This document shows positions 43,752 to 53,141 of a DNA stretch of 64,000 bases, piece after piece. The stretch is taken from positions 232,023-296,022 of the forward strand of contig NZ_FNVU01000011.1 in the NCBI RefSeq assembly GCF_900107965.1, read 5' to 3'. Within the stretch, counting starts at the first letter, position 1. The number at the start of each line of letters is the position of its first letter. A program made the translations under genes and the position numbers. This DNA is from Actinacidiphila yanglinensis. Lineage in GTDB: Bacteria; Actinomycetota; Actinomycetes; Streptomycetales; Streptomycetaceae. The notes under the pieces were generated by a model. It was not told where the DNA came from and ran no database searches. It saw only the letters and a program-made list of their open reading frames with translations.

Positions 43752-44957
43752 CTACTCCTCCGGGCGGTCCGGCCACACCCCGATGTGGTCCGGTTCGAGC
43801 TCCAGCAGCACCCGGGAGCGGATGTCCAGCGCCTCGGTGTAGTCGCGCGGGATCTGCAGCCGCCCGGCGCGGTCGACGGTGGCGTACTCCCGGGCGACCA
43901 CCGACTCCTGGCCGTGCTCGTCGACCTCGGTACGGCGGACCACCTCGGAGGCGGTCCGGCCGTCGCGGATGGCGACCGTGCGCTGGACGGCGCCGGACAC
44001 CGCGTGGTCGTGGGTGACCACGACGACCGTGGTGCCGAGCTCCTCGTTCGCGGTGCGGAAGGAGGCGAAGACCTGCTCGCCGGTGGCCGAGTCCAGCTCG
44101 CCGGTCGGCTCGTCGGCGAGGATCACCGACGGGTTGTTGGCGAGGGCGACGGCGATCGCGGCGCGCTGCTGCTCGCCGCCGGACATCTGGCCGGGACGCC
44201 GGTCCCGGCAGTAGCCGACGCCGAGCATGTCGAGGAGTTCCCCGGCCCGGGCGGACCGCTGCCGCTTGGCACGCAGCCCGCTGCGGCCGGCCAGCTGCAT
44301 CGGCAGCACCACGTTCTGGGCCGCGGTCAGGTACGGCAGCAGGTTGCGGGCGGTCTGCTGCCAGACGAAGCCGACCACCTCGCGGCGGTAGCGCAGCCGG
44401 GCGGCGGCGTCCATGGCGAGCAGGTCGTAGCCGCCGACGGAGGCCGCGCCCGCGGTGGGTACGTCCAGGCCGGCGAGGATGTTCAGCAGCGTGGACTTGC
44501 CGCTGCCGGACGCGCCCACCAGTGCCATCAACTCGCCCTTGCCGACCAGCAGGTCGAGGCCCTGGAGCGCCTGCACCTCGACGCCGTCCGCGGTGAAGAT
44601 CCGCACCAGGCGGTCGCAGGTGATCAGCGAGTCCTGGCCGTACACCGCGCCGTTGCGGCCGGCTGCCGCCCGCTGCTCCAGCTCGGCGAGGCTGCGCACT
44701 TCGGGCCGCGCTTCCACGGTGACCGTATCCGCGGTCGGGCCCGCGGCAACCCCCGCCGCGGGAACTCCCGCGCCCGCGGCAACTCCCGCGCCCGCAGCCC
44801 CGTTTCCGCCCGCGCCCGCGGCACCTTCCGTCCCCGCACCGACCCCCGCCCCGGAATCGGCACCGCCCGACGCACCCGACGAACCCGGCGCGGACGGAGC
44901 CCCCTCGCCCGCCCCGTCCTCCCGCGCGTCCCCGCCCATGTCCCGTCCCCCGCTCAT
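43752..44957 (-). CDS. ABC transporter ATP-binding protein (MacB/LolD type)
   Basis: A 401-residue ATPase. The first 95 residues are Gly/Ala/Ser low complexity, unusual for this family. Then the ABC domain: Walker A GASGSGKST, Q-loop VGFVWQQTARNLLPYLT, signature MSGGEQQR, Walker B VILADEPTGELD, H-loop VVVTHDH. The family drives FtsX-fold permeases that export lipoproteins, peptides or drugs by mechanotransmission. The ATG overlaps the stop of the upstream permease (ATGA). The C-terminal extension (RLQIPRDYTEALDIRSRVLL) recalls an AbrB-like beta hairpin. Confidence 0.9.
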   Translation of the reverse strand: MSGGRDMGGDAREDGAGEGAPSAPGSSGASGGADSGAGVGAGTEGAAGAGGNGAAGAGVAAGAGVPAAGVAAGPTADTVTVEARPEVRSLAELEQRAAAGRNGAVYGQDSLITCDRLVRIFTADGVEVQALQGLDLLVGKGELMALVGASGSGKSTLLNILAGLDVPTAGAASVGGYDLLAMDAAARLRYRREVVGFVWQQTARNLLPYLTAAQNVVLPMQLAGRSGLRAKRQRSARAGELLDMLGVGYCRDRRPGQMSGGEQQRAAIAVALANNPSVILADEPTGELDSATGEQVFASFRTANEELGTTVVVVTHDHAVSGAVQRTVAIRDGRTASEVVRRTEVDEHGQESVVAREYATVDRAGRLQIPRDYTEALDIRSRVLLELEPDHIGVWPDRPEE

Positions 44958-47900
44958 ACCCGGTCCCCCGCTCTCAGTTCCGTACTCTCTCTCCGCCGCC
45001 CGGTCACCCAGGCCTGCGCCAGCAGCACCACGCAGGCCAGTATCAGCAGCCCCGCCGACGGCAGGGCAAGGGCCCACGGGTTCGCGCGCAGACCCAGCCC
45101 GAAGTCGACCGGCGCGAAGTCGCGCGGCCCCGTACCGAAGGCGAGGGCGCGCAGGTCGATGCCCGGGCCGAGCAGCGGGATCACCGCCAGCCCCACCAGC
45201 ACACCGCCGACCGCGCCGAGCAGCACCTGCGGCAGCATCTCCAGCAGGACCAGCCGCCGCGCCTGCCCCCGGGTCAGGCCCATCGTGCGCAGCCGGGCCA
45301 GCAGGGTCGCCCGGCCCGGCGCCGCCTGGAGCAGCGACAGCAGCAGCGCCAGGGCGCTGTAGCCGGCCCCGGCCGCGACGGCCGTGAGGTACAGCCGGTG
45401 GGCGCCGTGCTGCAGCGGGGTGTCCGCCAGCGCGGCCCGCTCCTGGCTGCGCAGCACGACCGACGCCGTCGTCACCCCGCCCTTCACCGCCTTGCGCAGC
45501 GCCTGCGCGTCGATGTGCCCGCCCGGCGCGGTCATGGCCAGCAGCGTCGTCGGGGCGCTCAACTGCGAGTACTGCGCGGCCTCCGGGTGCAAGGCGGCGA
45601 CATCGGCCGCGGAGACGATCACGAATGCGGAGCCGGGGGCGGCCGGAGTGGCCCGGACGACGGCCGCCTCGCGGATCGTGAGGGTGCCGACGTCGCTGCC
45701 GATCGTGAGGGTTTTCCGGCCGATCTGCCCGGCGAGCCCAGGGGACAGCACGGCCGGCAGCGTGCCCCCGGGGTGCCCGCCGGTCAGCGCGCCCGCCGGG
45801 AAGGAGGGCAGCCCGATCTCGTGGTTCAGCTCGACGTACGAGGCCGGGTCCACGATCACCAGCTCGTACGCGCCGCGGAACTCCGTGCCGTCGCCGTCGG
45901 CCGGCTCGACCCGGGCCGCGGTGACGGTGCCGACGCCGGGCACACCCTTGACGGCCTTCGGCAGCCGGGTGTCCAGGGTGGGCGAGATCGCGTCGATCCG
46001 CGCGTCCGCGCCGACCGTCGCCGTGGCGGCCCGGTCCCTGCCGTGGCTGATCCCGGCGAGCACGGAGCCGCCGAAGGACGTCACGGTGAGCGCCACCAGC
46101 ACAGCCAGCAGCGGCAGTTGGCCGGTGGCGGGGGAACGGCCGGCGCGGGCCAGCCCGAGGTGGGTGACCGCGCCCCGCAGCCGCGCCGCGGGGCGGGCGA
46201 GCAGCCGCAGCGGCACCGGGTAGAGCCGGAGCAGGACGAGTGCGGCGCCGATCGCCACCAGCACGGGCGCGGCGGCGAGGAAGGGGTCGTCGCCGAGACC
46301 GTCGCTCCCGGACCCGCCGGTGGAGCCGCCGGAGCCGCCTGCGCCGCGCTGCCGCAGTGCCACGACCGCGCCGGCCATCAGGACGACGACGGTGAGCTCC
46401 ACCACCAGCCGGCGCCGCGAGGGCTTGGCGGTGGCGACGTCCTCCCGGCCCTCCGGGCGGGGCCGGCGGACGGCGAACCCGGCGCGCAGCGGCAGCGCGA
46501 GCGCCACGACGGCGGTGACGAGCGCGGCCAGCAGTACCGGGAGCCGCCAGCGCTCGGTCGGCAGCAGCACGAGCGCGAGCAGGGTGCCGACGGCTCCGCC
46601 GGGCACGGCGGCCGCGGCGGTCTCGCCGGCGAGCCGGCCGGCTATGCCCCGCAGCGACCCGCCGCGCGAGCGCAGCAGGGTGATCTCGCCGCGTCGCCGC
46701 TCGGCGGCGAGCCCCCCGGTCATCAGCAGGACCGCGAGCGCGGTGGTGCCGACGCCGATGGCCGCGATCAGCACCATCGGGGAGGTCGCGTCGCGCTCCT
46801 GGGAGAACGCCGTGAACGTGGCGCCGAGGGAGTCGCCGACCCGGACCGGGGTCCCGGTCTGGTCCTGGAGCGTGACCGCCAGCGGGCCGCCGGACAGGGA
46901 CGACAGCACCGTCTGGAGCGCGGGCATCCCGTGCGCGGTCAGCCGTCCGACCTGCAGCGGCTCGTACCAGTACAGGTTCGCGCCCCAGCCGAGCTGCGGG
47001 ATCGAGTCCCCGGCATAGGGGTTGGCCAGCAGCGTGAAGTGCCAGTACGTCTCGGGGTCGTCGTCGGGCCCGGCGGGCGCGGTGGTCTTCACCGGGCCGA
47101 GCAGGTCGGGATCCTCGTTCCAGTACGGCGCCTTCGGGTCGCGGGGCGCCACGATCCCCGTCACGTGGACGGTCAGCGGCGTGTCCCCGAGCCCGCGCAG
47201 GTGCAGGACCGTGCCGACCTTCAGGTGGAGCACCTGAGCGGACCGTTCGGTGATCGCGGCGTCCACCGGCGGTGGGGGCTCGCCCTCGCGGATCACGCCC
47301 GGCGCGTGCGGCATGCGGCCGGCCACCAGCCGGGACTGCGCGCCGAGGCCGGCCTGCGCCACGAGGTCGGCGGCCGGGTCGTGCGAGGAGGTGCGCGCCA
47401 CGGACGGGTCGGGCACGTCCGACTCCTTGCCGGTGCGCACCCCGTAGACACCTCCGTGCGGGTCGAGCGGCGCGTTGGACGCCAGCAGCGAGCGGATGGA
47501 GGACTGCACCGAGTCGAGGGTGGACGGGGCGAGCGGGTCGGAGGGCATGGTGCTCAGCTGGGCCTGGAACGTCGCGGTGAGGGCGATACCGCGGTTCTGG
47601 ACGCTGCCGGACTGCACCGCGTGGCGCAGCGCCCGGTCCTCGTAGCGGTCCACGGCGCGCGGCAGTGCCGCCGCGAGGAAGGCGGTGATCAGCACGAGGC
47701 CGAACGTGGCGAGGGCCGTGGCGCGCGCGGACCGCAGCCGCACCCGCACCCACGGGAGCCGTACGCCCCCGTCCGGACCCTCGTCCGTGCCGTCCCCGTC
47801 GGAGCCGGGGCCCTCGTCCGGACCCCCGCCCGCGATGGCGGCCGAACTCCCGCCCCCCGGGCCTCCGTTCACGGGTCCATCCGCTCCGTCCGGCCGTACC

Positions 47901-47995
47901 GGCTCGCCGGGCTCATCGGGCTCCACCGACTCACCGGGCTCATCCGGCCGCAGCGGCTCCACCGGCCCTCCGCCGTCCCGCTCTCGCCCCGCCAT
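44954..47995 (-). CDS. FtsX-like ABC permease, large (second)
   Basis: A 1013-residue membrane protein. An acidic, Gly/Pro-rich N-terminal tail of about 80 residues leads to TM1 (ATALATFGLVLITAFLAAAL), a very large extracytoplasmic domain, then the FtsX helices (MVLIAAIGVGTTALAVLLMTG), a second extracellular domain and a second FtsX set near the C-terminus (LLVGLAVIPLLGPG-like helices). Two FtsX units in one chain are the MacB-like DUF/FtsX duplicated type. It starts one base after the stop of the first permease and overlaps the ATPase, forming a three-gene exporter operon. Confidence 0.88.
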   Translation of the reverse strand: MAGRERDGGGPVEPLRPDEPGESVEPDEPGEPVRPDGADGPVNGGPGGGSSAAIAGGGPDEGPGSDGDGTDEGPDGGVRLPWVRVRLRSARATALATFGLVLITAFLAAALPRAVDRYEDRALRHAVQSGSVQNRGIALTATFQAQLSTMPSDPLAPSTLDSVQSSIRSLLASNAPLDPHGGVYGVRTGKESDVPDPSVARTSSHDPAADLVAQAGLGAQSRLVAGRMPHAPGVIREGEPPPPVDAAITERSAQVLHLKVGTVLHLRGLGDTPLTVHVTGIVAPRDPKAPYWNEDPDLLGPVKTTAPAGPDDDPETYWHFTLLANPYAGDSIPQLGWGANLYWYEPLQVGRLTAHGMPALQTVLSSLSGGPLAVTLQDQTGTPVRVGDSLGATFTAFSQERDATSPMVLIAAIGVGTTALAVLLMTGGLAAERRRGEITLLRSRGGSLRGIAGRLAGETAAAAVPGGAVGTLLALVLLPTERWRLPVLLAALVTAVVALALPLRAGFAVRRPRPEGREDVATAKPSRRRLVVELTVVVLMAGAVVALRQRGAGGSGGSTGGSGSDGLGDDPFLAAAPVLVAIGAALVLLRLYPVPLRLLARPAARLRGAVTHLGLARAGRSPATGQLPLLAVLVALTVTSFGGSVLAGISHGRDRAATATVGADARIDAISPTLDTRLPKAVKGVPGVGTVTAARVEPADGDGTEFRGAYELVIVDPASYVELNHEIGLPSFPAGALTGGHPGGTLPAVLSPGLAGQIGRKTLTIGSDVGTLTIREAAVVRATPAAPGSAFVIVSAADVAALHPEAAQYSQLSAPTTLLAMTAPGGHIDAQALRKAVKGGVTTASVVLRSQERAALADTPLQHGAHRLYLTAVAAGAGYSALALLLSLLQAAPGRATLLARLRTMGLTRGQARRLVLLEMLPQVLLGAVGGVLVGLAVIPLLGPGIDLRALAFGTGPRDFAPVDFGLGLRANPWALALPSAGLLILACVVLLAQAWVTGRRRESTELRAGDRV

Positions 47996-47996
47996 C

Positions 47997-50900
47997 TCAG
48001 TCCTCCCCCTGCCGTCGCAGTGCCGTCGCCGGATCGCCGCGCCGCATCGCCGTCGCCAGCACCACCAGCGCGGGCACCACCACGACCTCCCCGAGGAGTT
48101 CGAGCAGGCGGCCGGCCGGGAGCCGCACGAGCAGCGTCGGGATCGGCGCCGTGGCCTGCGGGGTCAGGACGATCAGCGGCGTCACCAGCCGGGTCAGCAG
48201 CGCGCCGAGTGCCGCGCCGACCACCAGCGAGACCAGCACCAGCAGCCCCTGCTCGGCCGCGATCACCCGGGCGAGCTTGCGCCGGGACGCCCCGAGCGCC
48301 CGCAGGATCGCGAACTCCGCGGTGCGCTCGCGGACCGCGCCCGCCGCGGAGACCGCGAAACCGAGCGACGCGAGCACCACCGCGGCCACCACGGCGGCGG
48401 GCAGCGCCGACTGCGGGCCGGCGCCGAGCGGGTCCGAGCGCAGGTCGGTGGCCGTCTCGTCGGCCACCAGCACCGTGTCGACGTCCGTCCGGGCGCGCAG
48501 CGCGGCGGCGGTCCGCTCGATGTCGCCCGGACGGGCGCCGAGCCACCACTCCACGGGTTCCAGCGTCTGGGCGCTGTGGTACTGGAGGTACTGGTTGACC
48601 GCCCGCAGGTCGACGACGATCCCGCCGACGTCCTGGCCGGGGCCGGTCCCGGATCCGGCCGTCGACGCGTTCCCGCCGTCGGACGTCCCGTCGCCGGACG
48701 TCCCCGCGCCCGCCGTCCCCTCGTCACCGAGCCCGGGTATCCCGCCCACCGAACCGGCGATGCGCACCGGCACGTCGATGCCGCCGAGCGACACGCTGAC
48801 GTTGTCGCCGATCCTCGCCCGTTGCGCCTTCATGAAGTCCTCGGTGGCGACGCCCGCCAGCGGCTGCGGCTTCGGGGTCCCGGTGAAGATCCGCGTGGTG
48901 CCGGTCGGTACCTCGATGAAGGCTCCGGGGGCCAGCGGGACGGCGCCGGTGCTGTAGTTCACGGTCAGCAGCACTCCGCCGCCGGCGTGCGGCGCGCCGG
49001 ACGAGGACTTCTCGGAGCCGGGCAGCTCGCCGAGGGTGGGGTCGTCGAGGGCGGCCGAAGCCGACCAGGGCCGGGTGGCCGGCGCCAGCGGACGCGTCGC
49101 GCCGTCGCTCCCGGTGACCTGCGCGCTTGCCACGGTCAGCGCGTACGACGCGCTGTGCAGGGGGACGTCGTACTGCACGTCCATGCCGATCACCCGCAGG
49201 GGGCCGGCGGGCGCGCCGCCGGCCGAACCGGCGGCCGAGGCGATGTCGAAGACGAGGGGATGCCGCTTGCCGTCCGACAGGAGGTCGCCGATGCCGAAGA
49301 CGTACGGCGTGCCCTCCGCGTCCATGACGGTGAGGCTGACGTGGACGGTGCTCTCCCCGGCGGTCGTGCCGGGGGCGGCCCGCAGCGCCGTGGAGAAGGT
49401 GACCTTCCGCGCGCCGTCGGGCAGCGTGAAGCCGCCGGTCGCAGCGTTGGTGTGGGCGTGCAGCGGCGCGAGCACCTCGGCGGCGGACCGCCCGCCGGTC
49501 AGATCCGAGCGGAACCGCATCGCCTTGGCGGCCTGCGCGGAATCGATGGCCAGTACGGTCGCCGTGCGGTCCTCGTCGAGGACGACGGCCTCCTGGGCGG
49601 CCGGGGCGGCGGCAACGATGTCGGGCTGCCCCGCGAAGATTCCCGCCTGCCCGAACGGAGGCGTGGTCATGCCGGTGACCCGCAGGTCGGCGCCGACCTC
49701 GTACTGGGCCTGGTCACGCTGCGAGCGGTCCCAACTGGCGCTCTGGCCGATCGAGAAGATGCCCATCGCGACCGCCAGCACCAGCAGCAGCGCCGCTCCC
49801 GCGCCGCGCCGCGGCCGTCGGGCGAGCTGCCAGCCGGCCAGCGCCAGCGGCAGGGTGCGGCCGCGCGCGGCCCGCCGCTCGCCGAGCTTGGCGGCGAGCG
49901 GCAGCAGCCGCAGCACCAGCACGGTGCCGGCCAGCAGGCACAGCGCGGGCGCGGCGACCAGCACCGGGTCCACGCCGAGCCCGCCGCCCGCGTTGGAGGT
50001 CAGCGCGCCGGTGCCGGAGGAGCGCCGCTGCAGCTGCCAATAGGCGACCGCGGCGACGACCAGCAGCGCCAGGTCCGCGCCCGCCTGCACCGAGCCGGGC
50101 AGGGCGCCGCGCCGGGAGCGCGCGGCCCGCTCGGCGGCGTACCCGCCGCCGGTGCGCAGCGCGGGCACGATCACCGCGCAGGCGCAGGCCAGCGCGACGC
50201 CGACCGAGACCAGCCAGGCCGCCGCGGTGCTGCCGGAGCCGAGGTGGACGCCGGTGCGGGCCATGGCCCCGGTACCGGCCAGCAGCCGCGTGACCGGTCC
50301 GGCCAGCAGCGGGGCGATCACGGCGGCCGGCACCGCGAGCAGCAGCGCCTCCCACCCGGCGAGCCGGGCGACCCGTCCCCGCGAGCCTCCGCGCGCCCGC
50401 AGCAGCGCGGTCTCCCCGGCCCGTTCCTCCGCGAGCAGCCCCGCCACCAGCAGCAGCGCGAAGCCGGCCAGGATGACGAGTTGGAGGGCGCCGATCAGCA
50501 GCGTGGAACGCGTGACCAGCATGCTGCGCCGCAGTGCGTCGATCAGGTCCGGCAGGCCGCTGGTGGCCTGGGTGGTCGAGGTGGCCTTGTCGGTGTGCAG
50601 CGCGGCGAGGGTCGCCCGGACGCCGTTCTGGAGCCTGTCCATGGCGTGCGACGTGACGTGGTCGAAGTCGCCGGTGGCCTGCCAGGCCATCACGGCGGGT
50701 GTGACCCGGCCGGACCCGAAGGTGCCGGGTGCGGCGAGCATCGGCCCGTAGGTGGTGAAGGCGACGGTGTGGGCGCCGCGGCCGCCCAGAGGGTCGAGGT
50801 GCCAGTACGGCGAGGCCGGGTCGCGCGGCCGGAAGATCCCGGTGACCTCGACCGTCAGCGGGTGGCCGCCCAGGCGGTTGGCGAGGGTGAGGACGTCGCC

Positions 50901-51395
50901 GGGCTCGGTCTTCAGGGTCTGCGCGGCCACCTGCGGCACCGCCACCTGCACCCGCGACGCGTTCCGCCCGGCCGCGGCCGGCCAACTGCCCTTCACCAGG
51001 CGGACCTCGGAGCGGGCGAAGGTGGCCAGCAGGGTCAGGTCGGGATCGCTTCCCGGCGGCTTGGCCGAGGACCGCAGGGTGCGGGGCAGGCCGTAGGGGC
51101 CGGACTGGGTGCTGCCCGCGACGTGGGCGGGCAGCCCGCCGAAGGCGTCGCGCAGGTGGCCGCGTACCGCGGTGTCCACCGCGGTACCGTCCGTGTCGCT
51201 CAGATTGGTCCGCACCTCGACGGTGGACTGCCCCGCGGACTGGTGCTGGAGCGTGCGCCGGATGGCCGCGTCGCCGATCGCGCCCGTGAAGGCGGTGAAG
51301 GTGGCGAGCACGCACGTCGTCAGCAGCACCGTGAGCAGGGCGGCGGCGAGCAGCAGTCGGTGCGCGCGGATACGCAGCACGACGAATCCGGTCAC
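47997..51395 (-). CDS. FtsX-like ABC permease, large (first)
   Basis: An 1132-residue permease homologous in plan to its downstream neighbour. TM1 is RLLLAAALLTVLLTTCVLAT; about 280 extracytoplasmic residues follow (TGIFRPRDPASPYWHLDP is shared in kind with the neighbour's TGIVAPRDPKAPYWNEDP). Then come the FtsX block LVILAGFALLLVAGLLAEER and further helices to ALVVLATAMRRGDPATALR. The GTG 51395 is preceded by GGGGGGAA. As the first gene of the exporter operon it probably pairs with the second permease as a heterodimer. Confidence 0.88.
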   Translation of the reverse strand: MTGFVVLRIRAHRLLLAAALLTVLLTTCVLATFTAFTGAIGDAAIRRTLQHQSAGQSTVEVRTNLSDTDGTAVDTAVRGHLRDAFGGLPAHVAGSTQSGPYGLPRTLRSSAKPPGSDPDLTLLATFARSEVRLVKGSWPAAAGRNASRVQVAVPQVAAQTLKTEPGDVLTLANRLGGHPLTVEVTGIFRPRDPASPYWHLDPLGGRGAHTVAFTTYGPMLAAPGTFGSGRVTPAVMAWQATGDFDHVTSHAMDRLQNGVRATLAALHTDKATSTTQATSGLPDLIDALRRSMLVTRSTLLIGALQLVILAGFALLLVAGLLAEERAGETALLRARGGSRGRVARLAGWEALLLAVPAAVIAPLLAGPVTRLLAGTGAMARTGVHLGSGSTAAAWLVSVGVALACACAVIVPALRTGGGYAAERAARSRRGALPGSVQAGADLALLVVAAVAYWQLQRRSSGTGALTSNAGGGLGVDPVLVAAPALCLLAGTVLVLRLLPLAAKLGERRAARGRTLPLALAGWQLARRPRRGAGAALLLVLAVAMGIFSIGQSASWDRSQRDQAQYEVGADLRVTGMTTPPFGQAGIFAGQPDIVAAAPAAQEAVVLDEDRTATVLAIDSAQAAKAMRFRSDLTGGRSAAEVLAPLHAHTNAATGGFTLPDGARKVTFSTALRAAPGTTAGESTVHVSLTVMDAEGTPYVFGIGDLLSDGKRHPLVFDIASAAGSAGGAPAGPLRVIGMDVQYDVPLHSASYALTVASAQVTGSDGATRPLAPATRPWSASAALDDPTLGELPGSEKSSSGAPHAGGGVLLTVNYSTGAVPLAPGAFIEVPTGTTRIFTGTPKPQPLAGVATEDFMKAQRARIGDNVSVSLGGIDVPVRIAGSVGGIPGLGDEGTAGAGTSGDGTSDGGNASTAGSGTGPGQDVGGIVVDLRAVNQYLQYHSAQTLEPVEWWLGARPGDIERTAAALRARTDVDTVLVADETATDLRSDPLGAGPQSALPAAVVAAVVLASLGFAVSAAGAVRERTAEFAILRALGASRRKLARVIAAEQGLLVLVSLVVGAALGALLTRLVTPLIVLTPQATAPIPTLLVRLPAGRLLELLGEVVVVPALVVLATAMRRGDPATALRRQGED

Positions 51396-51570
51396 ATGTT
51401 CCCCCCGTCAGGTACTGACGGGATGCTCTCAAAGGGAACACCGGGGCAGAACCGTGACCGCGAGTGTCGCAATCCGATCGTGATGCACCGCAGGGCGGAC
51501 CCGGGACCGCGGCGCCCGGAGGGAGCGTCTGCGTGGCCGCACGGCCACGCAGGGTCAGAGCCGACCGGGA

Positions 51571-51975
51571 TCAGCCCGGGGTGTTCACCATCGACGCGGC
51601 CGCGTAGACCAGGTAGTCCCAGAGCTGGTGCTCCTGCTCCGGCGGGAGCGCCAAGTCGTCGACGGCGTCGCGCATGTGGCGCAGCCACGCGTCGTGGGCG
51701 GCGCGGTTCACCGTGAACGGGGCGTGCCGCATCCGCAGCCGGGGGTGGCCGCGCTCGTCACTGTACGTGCGCGGGCCGCCCCAGTACTGCATCAGGAAGA
51801 GGGTGAGCCGCTCCTCGGCCGGGCCGAGGTCCTCCTCCGGGTAGAGCGCGCGCAGGTCGGGGTCGTCGGCGACGCCCTGGTAGAAGCGGTGCACCAGCCG
51901 GCGGAAGGTCTCCTCGCCGCCGACGAGTTCGTAGAACGTCTGCTGCTGCAACTCGCCGCGCTGGATCTCGTTCAC
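51571..51975 (-). CDS. glbO: group II truncated haemoglobin (GlbO-like)
   Basis: A 134-residue 2-on-2 globin. FYELVGGEETFRRLVHRFYQ at the N-terminus, DLRALYPEEDLGPAEERL in the middle, the tyrosines/tryptophan of the distal pocket in QYWGGP, proximal His in RLRMRHAPF, and AHDAWLRHM with the G8 Trp characteristic of trHbO. Functions are O2 binding or NO/peroxide chemistry. The start is GTG 51975; GGAGAG lies unusually close to it (2-3 bases), but no better start is present. Divergent from the methyltransferase. Confidence 0.9.
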   Translation of the reverse strand: MNEIQRGELQQQTFYELVGGEETFRRLVHRFYQGVADDPDLRALYPEEDLGPAEERLTLFLMQYWGGPRTYSDERGHPRLRMRHAPFTVNRAAHDAWLRHMRDAVDDLALPPEQEHQLWDYLVYAAASMVNTPG

Positions 51976-52058
51976 CTCTCCATCGTCGCAGACGCGGCGC
52001 GGGGCCCGCCGCCCCGTCCCCGGTCGAACCACGGCCGCTTCCGGAGCAGGATGGAGAC

Positions 52059-53141
52059 ATGGGCACGAACGGGCCCGAAGGGCGGCACGAAGGGTGGTAC
52101 GACCGGCGGTACTCCGCCGCCGCGCGGAGCCTGCGAGCCCGGATGGTGCGGCGGATCGTGGCCGCCGGCGGCCTCACCGACCCGGCCTGGCGGGCCGCCT
52201 TCGAGGCGGTGCCGCGGCACCTGTTCGTCCTGGACGACGAGGACGGGGGACCCCCGGCGCAGGAGCCGTACGGCGAGGGGATCGGGTACGGCGAGGAATT
52301 CGACGAGGAGGCCGGGTACGGCGAGGGCCCGGGGTACGGCGAGGAGGCCGGGTACGGCCGCGGGCCCGATGACGGCGAGGACCGGTCGGCCGTGCCGCGC
52401 CGCTCGCTCGGCCGTCTCGCGGGCGCCTACGCGGACCGGCCGATCGCCACCCGCGTGGTCCGCGGCGAACTGGTCTCCTCCAGCAGCCAACCGTCGCTGA
52501 TGGCGCTGATGTGCCAGGCCCTGGACGTCTCCGACGGCGAGCGGGTGCTGGAGATCGGCGCGGGCACCGGCTACAACGCGGCGCTGATGGCCCACCGGCT
52601 CGGCCCCGGCACGGTCACCACCATCGACCTGGAGCCGGAGATCACGGCCGCGGCCCGCGCGCACCTGGCCGCGTACGGCACCGAGGCGGCCCGCTCGGTG
52701 GTCGTGGTCACCGGGGACGGCGCCCTCGGCCATCAGCCGCGCGCCCCCTACGACCGGATCATCGCGACCTGCGAGCTGCCCTCGGTGCCGCCGGCCTGGC
52801 TGGAGCAGTGCGTGCCCGGCGGCATGGTGCTGCTGCCGCTGGCGACCGGGCTGGTGGCGCTGACCGTGCGCGGTCCCGGGCGGGCCGAGGGGCGGTTCCT
52901 GGACACGCCCGCCTACTTCGTGCCGCTGCGCGGCGTGTTCGCCGGGGGAGGCGACGGCAGCGCCACCGGCATGGGCGAACACGGCCTGGCGGCCGACGTG
53001 TTCGGGGCGAGCGCCTTCGGCGGCAGCCCGCGCCCGGACCGCACCCGCTACGGGCTGACCGTCGACGGAACGCGCCAGTGGCTGTGGCGCGACAGCCCGG
53101 ACGGCCCCCTGACCTGGCCGATCACGCCCGATGCAGGGTGA
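52059..53141 (+). CDS. PCMT-like SAM-dependent methyltransferase with Gly-Tyr-Gly-Glu insert
   Basis: A 360-residue methyltransferase related to protein-L-isoaspartate O-methyltransferases. The PCMT N-terminal block (WRAAFEAVPRHLFV) is followed by an inserted acidic tract at residues about 67-110 made of GYGE-type repeats, then PIATRVV and SSSSQPSLMALMCQAL, SAM motif I VLEIGAGTGYNAAL, and motif II-III YDRIIATCELPSVPPAWLEQ. In Streptomyces, PCMT-like genes of this length also occur beside lanthipeptide-type loci, but none is seen here. ATG 52059 follows GGATGGAG. The last 20 bases overlap the convergent FHA gene. Confidence 0.85.
   Translation: MGTNGPEGRHEGWYDRRYSAAARSLRARMVRRIVAAGGLTDPAWRAAFEAVPRHLFVLDDEDGGPPAQEPYGEGIGYGEEFDEEAGYGEGPGYGEEAGYGRGPDDGEDRSAVPRRSLGRLAGAYADRPIATRVVRGELVSSSSQPSLMALMCQALDVSDGERVLEIGAGTGYNAALMAHRLGPGTVTTIDLEPEITAAARAHLAAYGTEAARSVVVVTGDGALGHQPRAPYDRIIATCELPSVPPAWLEQCVPGGMVLLPLATGLVALTVRGPGRAEGRFLDTPAYFVPLRGVFAGGGDGSATGMGEHGLAADVFGASAFGGSPRPDRTRYGLTVDGTRQWLWRDSPDGPLTWPITPDAG

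Noticed and set aside
43752..47753. A continuous open frame of more than 1300 codons on the minus strand
   Set aside because: Only its last 401 codons are the ABC ATPase. The rest is an alternative frame of the large permease, kept open by extreme GC content, with Arg/Ala/Gly low-complexity translation.
52059..53141. Lanthipeptide (FxLD/FxlM-type) biosynthetic methyltransferase locus
   Set aside because: The methyltransferase alone is PCMT-like; no precursor peptide, dehydratase or cyclase gene is present around it.
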